NCBI RefSeq assembly: GCF_019430945.1
Contig: NZ_JAHYCB010000003.1
Coordinates: 558,001 to 622,000, forward strand
Length of the DNA: 64,000 nt
From: Neorhizobium populisoli
GTDB taxonomy: Bacteria; Pseudomonadota; Alphaproteobacteria; Rhizobiales; Rhizobiaceae
Direction: 5' to 3'
The notes beneath the pieces are model-generated. The model ran no database searches. It was not told the origin of the DNA and saw only the letters and a program-made list of their open reading frames with translations. The number at the start of each line of letters is the position of its first letter. The first letter of the stretch is position 1. Below, piece after piece: positions 41,554 to 50,089 of this stretch. The position numbers were made by a program, and so were the translations under genes.

Positions 41554-43428
41554 TTATTCGGCCGCTTCCAGAAGACTGCTATCCGCCACATCCAGCTCGA
41601 TCAGGAAGACTGCCCCGCCCTCCGGATGATCGGTAACCGAAAGGCTGCCACCGAAATCCTTGATGATATTGTAGGAGATCGACAAGCCGAGCCCCAGCCC
41701 CTTGCCGACGCCCTTGGTGGTGAAAAACGGATCGAAGATACGCTCCCGGATCGCCCCTGCCACGCCCGGCCCGCGATCCCGCACGGAGATCGTCAACTTG
41801 CCGTCCTGCTGGACGGCTGCAACGCTGATGCGCCGGTCATCCAGCCCTTCGACAGCATCGGCGGCATTGGTGATGATATTGACCAGCACCTGCTGCAGAC
41901 GTACCGCGCCGGCCTTCACCGCCGGTATCGTCGCCGGAATATTCACTTCCAGCTCCGCATCCGCCGTCTTCAGCCGCGCCGCGACAATCTCCAGCGTATC
42001 GCGCACCACATCATCGATCGCCACGGCACCGAGCTTCTCGTTCGGCTTGCGGGCGAAATTGCGCAGGTGCTTGCTGATCGAGGCCATGCGGTCGATCAGC
42101 GCCGAAATGCGCTTCACATTGTCCCGCGCCTCTTCGGTGCGGCCGAGATCGATCAGCACGCCGGTCGTCTCGGAATAGGTTTTTGCCGCAGCCAGCGGCT
42201 GGTTGAGCTCGTGCGACAGCGCAGCCGACATCTGCCCGAGGCCTGCGAGCTTGCCGGCCTGGATGAGGTCCGCCTGGGTCTGCCGTAGCCGTTGCTCCGT
42301 CAACCGCCGCTCGGCGATCTCTTCCTCGATGCGGCTGTTGACGCGGGCAAGATCGGCGGTGCGCTCGATGACACGGCGCTCCAGCTCGCTCTGCGCTTCC
42401 GCCTGCAGCAACATGCGCTCGTTGAGCCGTGCCCGCCGCTGAATGATGATCGCCAATGCCAGGCAAGCGAGGCAGAGCGTCAGCACCGCAGCCATCGTCG
42501 CCGTGGTCGCCTGCGAATGGACCGAACCGGTATCCATCAGCACGTTCACCGTCCAGCCGGCATCCGGCATCGGCTGCGAAACGACGAGATATTCCTTCTC
42601 CACGCCGCCGTCGGAAATCATCATCACGTCACGGCCGGCAAAGGAACCAGTTCGAACCGGCAGTTCCCGCAGCTTGGCATCCGCATACCGCCGCGAGGCT
42701 TCCGTGCGGGCGACCCTATCCGGCGTCAGCGGCAGGATGCTGGCATAAAGCCATTCCGGACTGCCGGTCATGAAGATGATGCCTTCCGGATCGGACACGA
42801 AAATCCGGTCGTCCCCGCCGCCGCTCCAGCTATCCTCGATATTGTCGATATCCACCTTGAAGACGATGACGCCGCGGATCGTGCCGTCGATCTCGATCGG
42901 CGATCCGAAATAATAGCCGCGCTTCAGCGACGTAGTGCCGAGCGCATAGAACCGGGACTGTTTGCCCGCCGCGGCCTCCTGGAAATACGGCCGGTAGATG
43001 AAATTTTCGCCGATGAAGGAGACGGGGGAATCGTAATTGCTGGCCGCGATCGTCTCGCCGTCCATGGTCATCACATAGATGTCCGAGGATTTCAGCAGCG
43101 TGTTGATGTCCTTGAGATAGGCATTCGTCCAGGCGCGCAGGCCCGGGTTCTTCGGATCGAAGATCAGCGCCTCGATATTGTTCTGGTCGGCGATCAGTGC
43201 CGGCAGCGCCTCATATCGCTTCAGATGCCCGTCGAGCGCCGAGACTGCCAGGCGCAACGTCGTGCCGGCCTGCAATTCCGCCTCTTCCATATAGCTGCGC
43301 GCGACGATGTCGCTGCCCTTGGAGACCAGCGCCACGCCGATCGCCAGAAGCGCGATCAGAGGCAGAAGAATGCGATATCTCAAAACGGCCGGCTCCTCCC
43401 CAGGTCGCGATCTCAAGCTGTAATCCAT
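41554..43428 (-). CDS. DctB-like sensor histidine kinase
   Basis: A 624-residue kinase. Two membrane helices (about 19-38 and 308-330) flank a periplasmic double PAS/dCache region with DSPVSFIGENFIYRPYFQEA, similar to the dicarboxylate sensor DctB. A coiled coil (about 340-395) leads to the HisKA domain with SHELNQPLAAAKTY and the ATPase with NAADAVEGLDD (N box), RDRGPGV and GLGLGLSI. It probably senses a carboxylate and phosphorylates the activator encoded just downstream. Its ligand may match that of TctC, which would couple sensing to uptake. Confidence 0.93.
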   Translation of the reverse strand: MDYSLRSRPGEEPAVLRYRILLPLIALLAIGVALVSKGSDIVARSYMEEAELQAGTTLRLAVSALDGHLKRYEALPALIADQNNIEALIFDPKNPGLRAWTNAYLKDINTLLKSSDIYVMTMDGETIAASNYDSPVSFIGENFIYRPYFQEAAAGKQSRFYALGTTSLKRGYYFGSPIEIDGTIRGVIVFKVDIDNIEDSWSGGGDDRIFVSDPEGIIFMTGSPEWLYASILPLTPDRVARTEASRRYADAKLRELPVRTGSFAGRDVMMISDGGVEKEYLVVSQPMPDAGWTVNVLMDTGSVHSQATTATMAAVLTLCLACLALAIIIQRRARLNERMLLQAEAQSELERRVIERTADLARVNSRIEEEIAERRLTEQRLRQTQADLIQAGKLAGLGQMSAALSHELNQPLAAAKTYSETTGVLIDLGRTEEARDNVKRISALIDRMASISKHLRNFARKPNEKLGAVAIDDVVRDTLEIVAARLKTADAELEVNIPATIPAVKAGAVRLQQVLVNIITNAADAVEGLDDRRISVAAVQQDGKLTISVRDRGPGVAGAIRERIFDPFFTTKGVGKGLGLGLSISYNIIKDFGGSLSVTDHPEGGAVFLIELDVADSSLLEAAE

Positions 43429-43611
43429 GGCGAGATCGCCTCGCGCATTTTAATGGCTGCCACAAAAATTTGCATCAGACTGCAAGGATTTACAAGAAAC
43501 GCGCCTGAGCGGCCTTTATACAAGTTTTACTTGACCGGGAACCCACGCGGGAACAGTCTCCCGGGTGGGGCCAGATCAAATGCCGGCAACGGCACATCAA
43601 GGGGGTATTTT

Positions 43612-44088
43612 ATGGTATATGTACTTGCACTTCTGATCGGCGTGATCGCCGGCCTGCGCGCCATGACCGCGCCTGCGGCAATCGCCTGGGCGGCCTATCT
43701 CGGCTGGCTCAATCTTTCCGGCTCCTGGCTCGCCTTCATGGGTTCCGTCTGGGCCGTCGGCATCTTCACCATTCTCGCACTCGTCGAACTCGTTACCGAC
43801 CAGCTGCCCTCGACGCCAAGCCGCAAGGTGCCGCAGCAATTCGGCGCCCGCCTGATCATGGGTGCGCTGACCGGTGCTGTGATCGGCATTCCGTCCGGCG
43901 GCTGGATCGTCGGCCTGATCGCCGGTATCATCGGCGCCGTGATCGGCACCTATGGCGGCGCGGCTGTCCGTAGCAGGCTGGCCGCCAGCTTCGGCAAGGA
44001 CCCGCCGGCCGCCTTCATTGAAGACGCCGTCGCCATCATCGGCGCCTATCTGATCATCTCGTCCATCGTAGCACCGGTCGCCGCATGA
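43612..44088 (+). CDS. DUF4126 membrane protein
   Basis: A 158-residue integral membrane protein with four to five helices, starting MVYVLALLIGVIAGLRAMTA and containing DQLPSTPSRKVPQQFGARL and a Gly-rich helix region (GGWIVGLIAGIIGAVIGTYG), typical of DUF4126. Function of the family is unknown. The ATG at 43612 is preceded by AAGGGGG. It overlaps the downstream flavoprotein gene by 4 bp, so the two are translationally coupled. The large open frame extending upstream antisense to the kinase is not coding. Confidence 0.85.
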   Translation: MVYVLALLIGVIAGLRAMTAPAAIAWAAYLGWLNLSGSWLAFMGSVWAVGIFTILALVELVTDQLPSTPSRKVPQQFGARLIMGALTGAVIGIPSGGWIVGLIAGIIGAVIGTYGGAAVRSRLAASFGKDPPAAFIEDAVAIIGAYLIISSIVAPVAA

Positions 44089-45452
44089 CGGCGTATGACG
44101 CGATCATCATCGGGGCCGGTCAAGCCGGCCCTTCGCTTGCCGGCCGGTTCAACGACGCGGGCAAGAAGGTTGCCATCATCGAGCGCAAACATGTCGGCGG
44201 AACCTGCGTCAACACCGGCTGCAAACCGACCAAGACGCTGGTCGCCAGCGCCTATGCCGCCCACCTCGCCCGCCGCGGCGCCGATTACGGCGTGGTGCTC
44301 GACAGCGCCGTCAAGATCGACATGCCGGCGGTGATGCGCCGCTCCCACAAGGTGACGCTCGACAGCCGCAAGGGCAATGAAAGCTGGCTGGAAGGCATGC
44401 CGAACTGCACGCTGATCCGCGGACATGCAAGGTTCGAGGACAAGAACACCATCCGCGTCGGCGACGAAATCCTCACCGCACCGCAAATCTTCCTGAATGT
44501 CGGCGGCCGCGCCACGATCCCGGATTTTCCGGGCATCAACGATATTCCCTATATGACCAATAGCGACATCGTCATGCTCGACCGGGTGCCGAAACACCTG
44601 ATCGTCATCGGTGGCAGCTATATCGGCCTGGAATTCGCACAGATGTACCGCCGCTTCGGTGCTGAAGTCACCGTCGTCGAAAAAGGCTCCCGCCTCGTCG
44701 GCCGTGAGGACGAGGATATTTCCGACGCGATCCGCGAAATCCTTGAGGCCGAGGGCATCACCGTCCGCACCGGCTCAGACGACATCCGCTTCCGCAAGGA
44801 TGGCGAGGACATCGTCGTGCATGTCAGCGCCGGAGCACCGGAAGTGATCGGCTCCGACGTGCTTCTCGCTGTCGGCCGCCGCCCGAATACCGACGATCTC
44901 GGCCTCGACAAGGCCGGCGTCGAACTGGATGCCCGTGGTTACATCAAGGTCGACGACCACCTTGCCACCAACGTTCCGGGCATCTGGGCGCTGGGTGACT
45001 GCAACGGCCGCGGCGCCTTTACCCACACCGCCTATAACGACTTCGAGATCGTCGCCGCTAACCTCTTCGATAGCGAGAACCGCAAGGTTTCAGACCGTCT
45101 GGTTGGTTACGCGCTTTATATCGACCCGCCGCTCGGCCGCGTCGGCATGAGCGAGGCCGAGGCGAAGAAGTCTGGCAGAAAGGTACTGGTCAGCCGCCTG
45201 CCGATGAAGCGTGTCGGACGTGCCGTCGAAAAGGGCGAGACGCAGGGGTTGATGAAATTCATCGCCGATGCAGATACACGCGAGATTCTCGGCGCTGCCA
45301 TTCTCGGCACCAGCGGCGATGAATCGATCCACGGCGTGCTCGACATGATGAATGTGAAAGCGACCTATGATCAGCTGCGCTGGGCGGTTCCGATCCATCC
45401 GACCGTCTCGGAATTCTGGCCGACGGTGGTGCTCGGCATGAAGCCGGTGTGA
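44085..45452 (+). CDS. FAD/NAD(P) disulfide oxidoreductase (MerA/Lpd-like)
   Basis: A 455-residue class I pyridine nucleotide-disulfide oxidoreductase. FAD motif YDAIIIGAGQAGPSLA, redox-active disulfide GGTCVNTGCKPTKTL (Cys near 44 and 49), NAD(P) motif LIVIGGSYIGLEFA, second FAD contact NVPGIWALGDCNG, and a C-terminal dimer domain with HPTVSEFWPT. It has neither the MerA C-terminal Cys pair nor an N-terminal metal domain, so mercury reduction is unlikely; a generic reductase role is all that can be said. Starts inside the stop of the DUF4126 gene (ATGA overlap). Confidence 0.92.
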   Translation: MTAYDAIIIGAGQAGPSLAGRFNDAGKKVAIIERKHVGGTCVNTGCKPTKTLVASAYAAHLARRGADYGVVLDSAVKIDMPAVMRRSHKVTLDSRKGNESWLEGMPNCTLIRGHARFEDKNTIRVGDEILTAPQIFLNVGGRATIPDFPGINDIPYMTNSDIVMLDRVPKHLIVIGGSYIGLEFAQMYRRFGAEVTVVEKGSRLVGREDEDISDAIREILEAEGITVRTGSDDIRFRKDGEDIVVHVSAGAPEVIGSDVLLAVGRRPNTDDLGLDKAGVELDARGYIKVDDHLATNVPGIWALGDCNGRGAFTHTAYNDFEIVAANLFDSENRKVSDRLVGYALYIDPPLGRVGMSEAEAKKSGRKVLVSRLPMKRVGRAVEKGETQGLMKFIADADTREILGAAILGTSGDESIHGVLDMMNVKATYDQLRWAVPIHPTVSEFWPTVVLGMKPV

Positions 45453-45555
45453 ACCTCTTTTGCACAGGATTCAAATTTTACCGATCGCTTAAGGAAAGCA
45501 GCAAGCATTTCCGTCTATGAGCTTGGGTATTGTCCCTGGTTCATGATGGAAACAG

Positions 45556-47523
45556 ATGTGCGGTTTTGCGGGCTTCGTTGGTGAAGCATGGTCTTCCGGT
45601 CAGCCGGAAACCCTGTTGTCATCCATGGCGAATGCGATTGCGCATCGCGGCCCGGACGGTCAGGGCGTATTTGCCACGCCCGGCGCGGGCTTGGCCCATG
45701 TCCGCCTGTCGATCGTCGGCCTCGCCGACGGCCAGCAGCCTATGACGGAGGCTGAAGGCCGCTACACGATTGTTTTTAACGGCGAAATCTTCAATTACGT
45801 CGAGTTGCGCGAAGAGCTGAAAGCCCGCGGAGTTACCTTCCGCACCGGCAGCGATACCGAGGTCCTGCTGCAGCTTTATGCGCTTGACGGCGAGGCCTGC
45901 ATGGCCCGGCTGAATGGCGATTTCGCCTTCGCGATCTGGGATGCGAAAGAGCGTCGGCTGTTTGCAGCACGCGACCGCATGGGCGTTCGCCCGCTCTTTT
46001 ACACAGAGCATAGAGGCATGATTTACTTCGCGTCCGAAGTAAAGGCGCTGCTGGAAGTGCCGGGCATCGAGGCGGAACTCGATCCGATCGCACTCGACCA
46101 GATCTTTACGCTCTGGGCGCCAATCGCACCGCGCACCGCCTTCAAGGGTATTTCCGAGCTTGAACCCGGCCATTTGATGACTATCGTCGGTGGACATATC
46201 GAAACCCGCCCCTATTGGCAGCTCGATTACCCCGATGCCGGCGATCATCGTCCGCTGGACCAGCAGGCAACGGAAGAAGAACTTCGCGCCCTTCTCACCG
46301 ACGCAACGCGGCTTCGCATGCGCGCCGATGTCCCCGTCGGCGCCTATCTCTCCGGCGGCCTCGATTCCTCGCTGATCACCGCGCTCGCCGCCCCGATGGC
46401 GCCGAACGGCCTCAATACGTTTTCCGTCACCTTCGACGATGCCGAGCATGACGAAAGCGCATTCCAGCTGGCTGTCGCCCGCGCACTCGGCACCAATCAC
46501 CGCGCCGTCCTGAGCGGCTCGGAAGACATCGCTGGCAGTTTTCCGGATGTCATCCGCGCCACCGAACGCCCGGTCCTGCGCACCGCTCCTGCCCCGCTCT
46601 ACCGCCTCTCCGGCCTCGTTCGCGACGCCGGCATGAAGGTCGTGCTGACCGGGGAAGGCGCCGACGAAATCTTCGCCGGCTACGACATTTTTCGCGAGGC
46701 GCAGGTGCGCCGCTTTTCCGTCCGCCAGCCGGATTCGAAGGTCAGACCGCATCTGTTCCGCAAACTTTATCCTTACCTGCCCGGCTTGCAGCAGCAATCG
46801 GCAGAATATCTCGCCGCCTTCTTCGCCACCGGCAGCGACAGGCTCGATGATCCGCTCTTCTCGCACCGTCCGCGCTTCCGCTCCACGGCTGCGGCGAAAA
46901 TCTTCTATTCCGACGACCTGCGCTCGACGCTGGGCAATTACGACGCCGCCGAAGACCTCGCCTCCCGCCTGCCGGACAATTTCCGCCGCTGGCATCCGCT
47001 CAATCAGGCGCAATATCTCGAAAGCCGCTTCCTGCTGCCGGGCTACATCCTCTCCAGCCAGGGTGACCGGGTGGCGATGGCGCGTGGCATCGAGGGCCGC
47101 TTTCCTTTCCTCGACCACCGCGTCGTGGAATTTGCGGGCAAGCTCGCACCGGGCATGAAGCTGAAAGGTCTGCGCGAAAAACACATCCTGCGCGAAGTCG
47201 CCAAGGACGTGCTGCCCGAGATCATCAGCCAGCGGCCGAAACAGCCCTATCGCGCACCGGACAGCCGCTCTTTCGCCGGCAACAACGAAAAGCCCTACGT
47301 CGCCGAACTTCTCGGCGAGCAGGCGATTGCCTCCAGCGGCCTGTTCAACAGCCGCGCCGTCGCCAAGCTGCACCAGAAATGCCGCACGCAGCCGGTTTCC
47401 GGCTTCCGTGATAACGCCGCCTTCGTCGGCATCCTCTCGACCCAGCTGTGGCTCCAGAATTTTGCCGCCCGGCGGCAGACGGATGTCCGCAATCTCAATA
47501 CAGCCAGAGGAGGCCGGGCATGA
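45556..47523 (+). CDS. asnB: Asparagine synthetase-like amidotransferase (AsnB) of the polysaccharide locus
   Basis: A class II amidotransferase of 655 residues. The N-terminal MCGFAGFV places the nucleophile Cys2 at the glutaminase site; the synthetase half begins near 235 with the ATP motif AYLSGGLDSSLI. Members in polysaccharide loci are thought to amidate sugar acids or amino-sugar substituents rather than make free asparagine; that is an inference from context. Start set by the required Cys2. The next gene starts within its stop codon. First gene of a ten-gene plus-strand locus running to 60036. Confidence 0.93.
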   Translation: MCGFAGFVGEAWSSGQPETLLSSMANAIAHRGPDGQGVFATPGAGLAHVRLSIVGLADGQQPMTEAEGRYTIVFNGEIFNYVELREELKARGVTFRTGSDTEVLLQLYALDGEACMARLNGDFAFAIWDAKERRLFAARDRMGVRPLFYTEHRGMIYFASEVKALLEVPGIEAELDPIALDQIFTLWAPIAPRTAFKGISELEPGHLMTIVGGHIETRPYWQLDYPDAGDHRPLDQQATEEELRALLTDATRLRMRADVPVGAYLSGGLDSSLITALAAPMAPNGLNTFSVTFDDAEHDESAFQLAVARALGTNHRAVLSGSEDIAGSFPDVIRATERPVLRTAPAPLYRLSGLVRDAGMKVVLTGEGADEIFAGYDIFREAQVRRFSVRQPDSKVRPHLFRKLYPYLPGLQQQSAEYLAAFFATGSDRLDDPLFSHRPRFRSTAAAKIFYSDDLRSTLGNYDAAEDLASRLPDNFRRWHPLNQAQYLESRFLLPGYILSSQGDRVAMARGIEGRFPFLDHRVVEFAGKLAPGMKLKGLREKHILREVAKDVLPEIISQRPKQPYRAPDSRSFAGNNEKPYVAELLGEQAIASSGLFNSRAVAKLHQKCRTQPVSGFRDNAAFVGILSTQLWLQNFAARRQTDVRNLNTARGGRA

Positions 47524-48839
47524 CCATGCCAAGCGCACTCGGAAAACTGCCGCGTTATCGCGCGCTTCTGCCGATGGTGATGTCCTATGCGGCATCCGGC
47601 GGCAGCCTGATCGTTTCGTCGGCCGCGCAGCTTCTGACCTTCGCGATCCTCGCCCGTTTCCTCGGCGTGCATGAATTCAGCCTGTTCGTGGCGATTTCCG
47701 CCGTTTCGGCGATTGCCGTGCATCTCTGCGGCGTCGGCGGCACCGAATGCCTGGTGCGTCGCGTCGCACGCGACCATTCCATGTATCCGGCGATGCTCGG
47801 CCACAATATCCTGCTGATCTCGGTCAGCGGCGTATTGCTGGTGATCATCGGCGCGATCGCGCTGCCCTATTTCTTCGACATCTCGACGAACGGCGCGGTC
47901 AACGGCCTCGAAATCACGGCGATGCTGATCACCAATATCGTGCTGGTGCGCTGCATCCTGTTTTCCGAACAGGTCTTCATCGCGTTCTCCGATTTCGGCT
48001 CCGCCAACAAGGTGGTGATGGGTTTTGCGCTGATCCGCACGGCTGCCGCAGTCCTCGCCTGCCTTGCCTTCGGCGTCTCGACGCTCGCAGGCTGGATCGT
48101 CTGGCAGTTTGCCGCCCATGCTGTCATGCTGTTCTTCTGCTATCTGGCGCTCAGGAAACTTGGCCGCCCGAAATTCAAGCTGGTGCGGGAAGAGCTGCGT
48201 CTCGGCCTGTTCTTCTCGATCCCCTTCATCCTGAAGGCCGCCCGCCAAAATGCCGACCTTCTGGTCCTCGGCATCGTCGCCAGCGCCGAGATCATGGCGA
48301 GTTACAGCGTCGCCCGCCGCATTATCGAAAGCAGCTATCTGTCTGTCGATGCCATGAATCGCATTGTTTATCCCGGCACGGCAAAGGCCAGCCATGGCGG
48401 CATCCACAAGGCGACGGACCGCGTCAAAAAACTTTTCCTTGCGGCTTTGGCGATCAGCATCGCTGCAGCGACAGCCGTCTTCATCTGCGCGCCGATCTTG
48501 CCCTATCTCTTCGGGCATGATTACACCTCGCTTGTGCTGTTCGTGCGCGCACTCTGCTGGGTCGTTATCCCGGTCGGCTGCTGGGCGATCGCGGTCGAAG
48601 CGCTCGGCGCCTCCGGCAATCAGGGCGCCCGCGCCACCGTCATGGGCCTCGGCAGCCTGATCGGCGCCGGCGTTGCGGCCTGGGCCACCTGGTATGCGCC
48701 GCCGACCGGCACGTTCATCTCGTATTACGTCATCGAGACCCTCATGGCCCTCGCGGCCTGGGCCGTCTATTTCCGCGTCGTCGCCAAAAGCCGAAAAGTC
48801 GCCTCCCAGACCGGCACTGCCGGAGACGTTGCCGCATGA
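47520..48839 (+). CDS. Polysaccharide flippase (Wzx/MATE-like)
   Basis: A 439-residue membrane protein with 12-14 helices, beginning MTMPSALGKLPRYRALLPMV and containing FAILARFLGVHEFSLFVAIS, the N-terminal motif of polysaccharide-biosynthesis flippases. It would move lipid-linked repeat units across the inner membrane. The ATG at 47520 overlaps the asnB stop by 4 bp; longer frames run into asnB. It in turn overlaps the GNAT-like gene by 4 bp. Confidence 0.9.
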   Translation: MTMPSALGKLPRYRALLPMVMSYAASGGSLIVSSAAQLLTFAILARFLGVHEFSLFVAISAVSAIAVHLCGVGGTECLVRRVARDHSMYPAMLGHNILLISVSGVLLVIIGAIALPYFFDISTNGAVNGLEITAMLITNIVLVRCILFSEQVFIAFSDFGSANKVVMGFALIRTAAAVLACLAFGVSTLAGWIVWQFAAHAVMLFFCYLALRKLGRPKFKLVREELRLGLFFSIPFILKAARQNADLLVLGIVASAEIMASYSVARRIIESSYLSVDAMNRIVYPGTAKASHGGIHKATDRVKKLFLAALAISIAAATAVFICAPILPYLFGHDYTSLVLFVRALCWVVIPVGCWAIAVEALGASGNQGARATVMGLGSLIGAGVAAWATWYAPPTGTFISYYVIETLMALAAWAVYFRVVAKSRKVASQTGTAGDVAA

Positions 48840-49987
48840 GCCTCGTTCCCAGCCCTTCCATCTCCGACAAAGAGCCCGCGCCGCAGACCTGCGAACCATC
48901 GCGCGGCGTCCGGGCGATGGAAGAGGCGGACTTGAAGTCGGTCGGCAGGCTGTTCAACAAAGCCTTTCGAGGCCGGAACGAGGAGCCGAGACCGGACCTC
49001 CTCGACTATCTCGACAATGTTTTCATGAAAAATCCGGGCTATACGCCCGAATACGGCAGCATGGTGCATCAGGATAAGTCCGGCCGCGTCGACAGCGCGC
49101 TGCTCGCCCTGCCCATGCCGTTTTATGCCTGCGGCCGCCGGATTACCGCGCGGCTGATGTGCGCCTTCATGGCCGATGGCAAGCTCGGCTTTGCGGGTGC
49201 CGCTCGGCTGGCCCGGGAAATCCGCCTGCGGCCCGATCTCTGCTTCACCGACAATGCCTCTCCCGTCAGCGCCGATCATACGACGATTGCCGGCGGCGTC
49301 ACGCTTCCCATCCTCAGCCTCGAATGGCGCCGCACCTTCCGGCCGCTTCAGGCCGGCCTCGACAGGCTGCGCGAAAAGCTGCCGCTCCTGCGGCGCCTGC
49401 CGCTCTCGCCTCTGCTCGCACCCGTCGACGCATTGCTCCGCAAGGTTTTCAAGACATTCATGCCCGAACGGCCGGTCGGCATCGTTTCGTCCGATGCCGG
49501 GATCGACGAGTTCTTTGCCTGCACCGGGCCGATGACGGAACGGTTTTCCATCCGTCCGGACTGGTCACGCGACGACCTTGCCTGGCTGATGGAGATTGCG
49601 GCACAGAACACCTCGCTCGGTGAACTCCGCTGCCGCACCGTCTCCAATGCGCGTGGCGAGACGATCGGCTGTTACCTGTTTTTCGGCCGCCGAGGCGAAA
49701 TGGCGCATGTGCTGAACGTGCTCTGCCTTGAGGGCCGCGAGCTCGACGTGGTCTCGCAGATGTTCGCCGATCTCGCCGAAGCCGGTTATGCCGCCGCGGA
49801 GGGCAAGGCACAACCCTTCCTGATGAATGCGCTGATGCGCCAAAGGCAGATGATTTTCCGCCATCGCGGTTACTTCTGCATGGTCACCCGGCACGCCGAC
49901 ATCCGCGAGGCGGCAATGCGCGGCGATATCTTTGTCGGAGGACTTGCTTCGGAAAGCTGGAGCCGTCTCCTTACGGACTTTCGATAA
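48836..49987 (+). CDS. GNAT-like N-acyltransferase of the polysaccharide locus
   Basis: A 383-residue soluble protein with an N-terminal GNAT-like half (RAMEEADLKSVGRLFNKAF, about 27-45; LCFTDNASPVSADH) and a second GNAT-like half after about 230 (ETIGCYLFFGRRGEMAHVLN). It may transfer an acyl group to a sugar or amino-sugar of the repeat unit. It overlaps the flippase gene by 4 bp. No other family was recognised; a FemAB-like role is possible. Confidence 0.75.
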   Translation: MSLVPSPSISDKEPAPQTCEPSRGVRAMEEADLKSVGRLFNKAFRGRNEEPRPDLLDYLDNVFMKNPGYTPEYGSMVHQDKSGRVDSALLALPMPFYACGRRITARLMCAFMADGKLGFAGAARLAREIRLRPDLCFTDNASPVSADHTTIAGGVTLPILSLEWRRTFRPLQAGLDRLREKLPLLRRLPLSPLLAPVDALLRKVFKTFMPERPVGIVSSDAGIDEFFACTGPMTERFSIRPDWSRDDLAWLMEIAAQNTSLGELRCRTVSNARGETIGCYLFFGRRGEMAHVLNVLCLEGRELDVVSQMFADLAEAGYAAAEGKAQPFLMNALMRQRQMIFRHRGYFCMVTRHADIREAAMRGDIFVGGLASESWSRLLTDFR

Positions 49988-50089
49988 AGCTAAAATTAAC
50001 TCGATATTCACCCTGCTAGCCTAGAGATGGGTGAGTTTATTGTTTGGGAATACGGCCTTAGGTTTAAGGCCGATCGGCTGGAGGTGTGC

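Noticed and set aside
42292..43611. Long plus-strand frame running into the DUF4126 gene
   Set aside because: Antisense to the DctB-like kinase. The DUF4126 protein starts at 43612 with its own Shine-Dalgarno.
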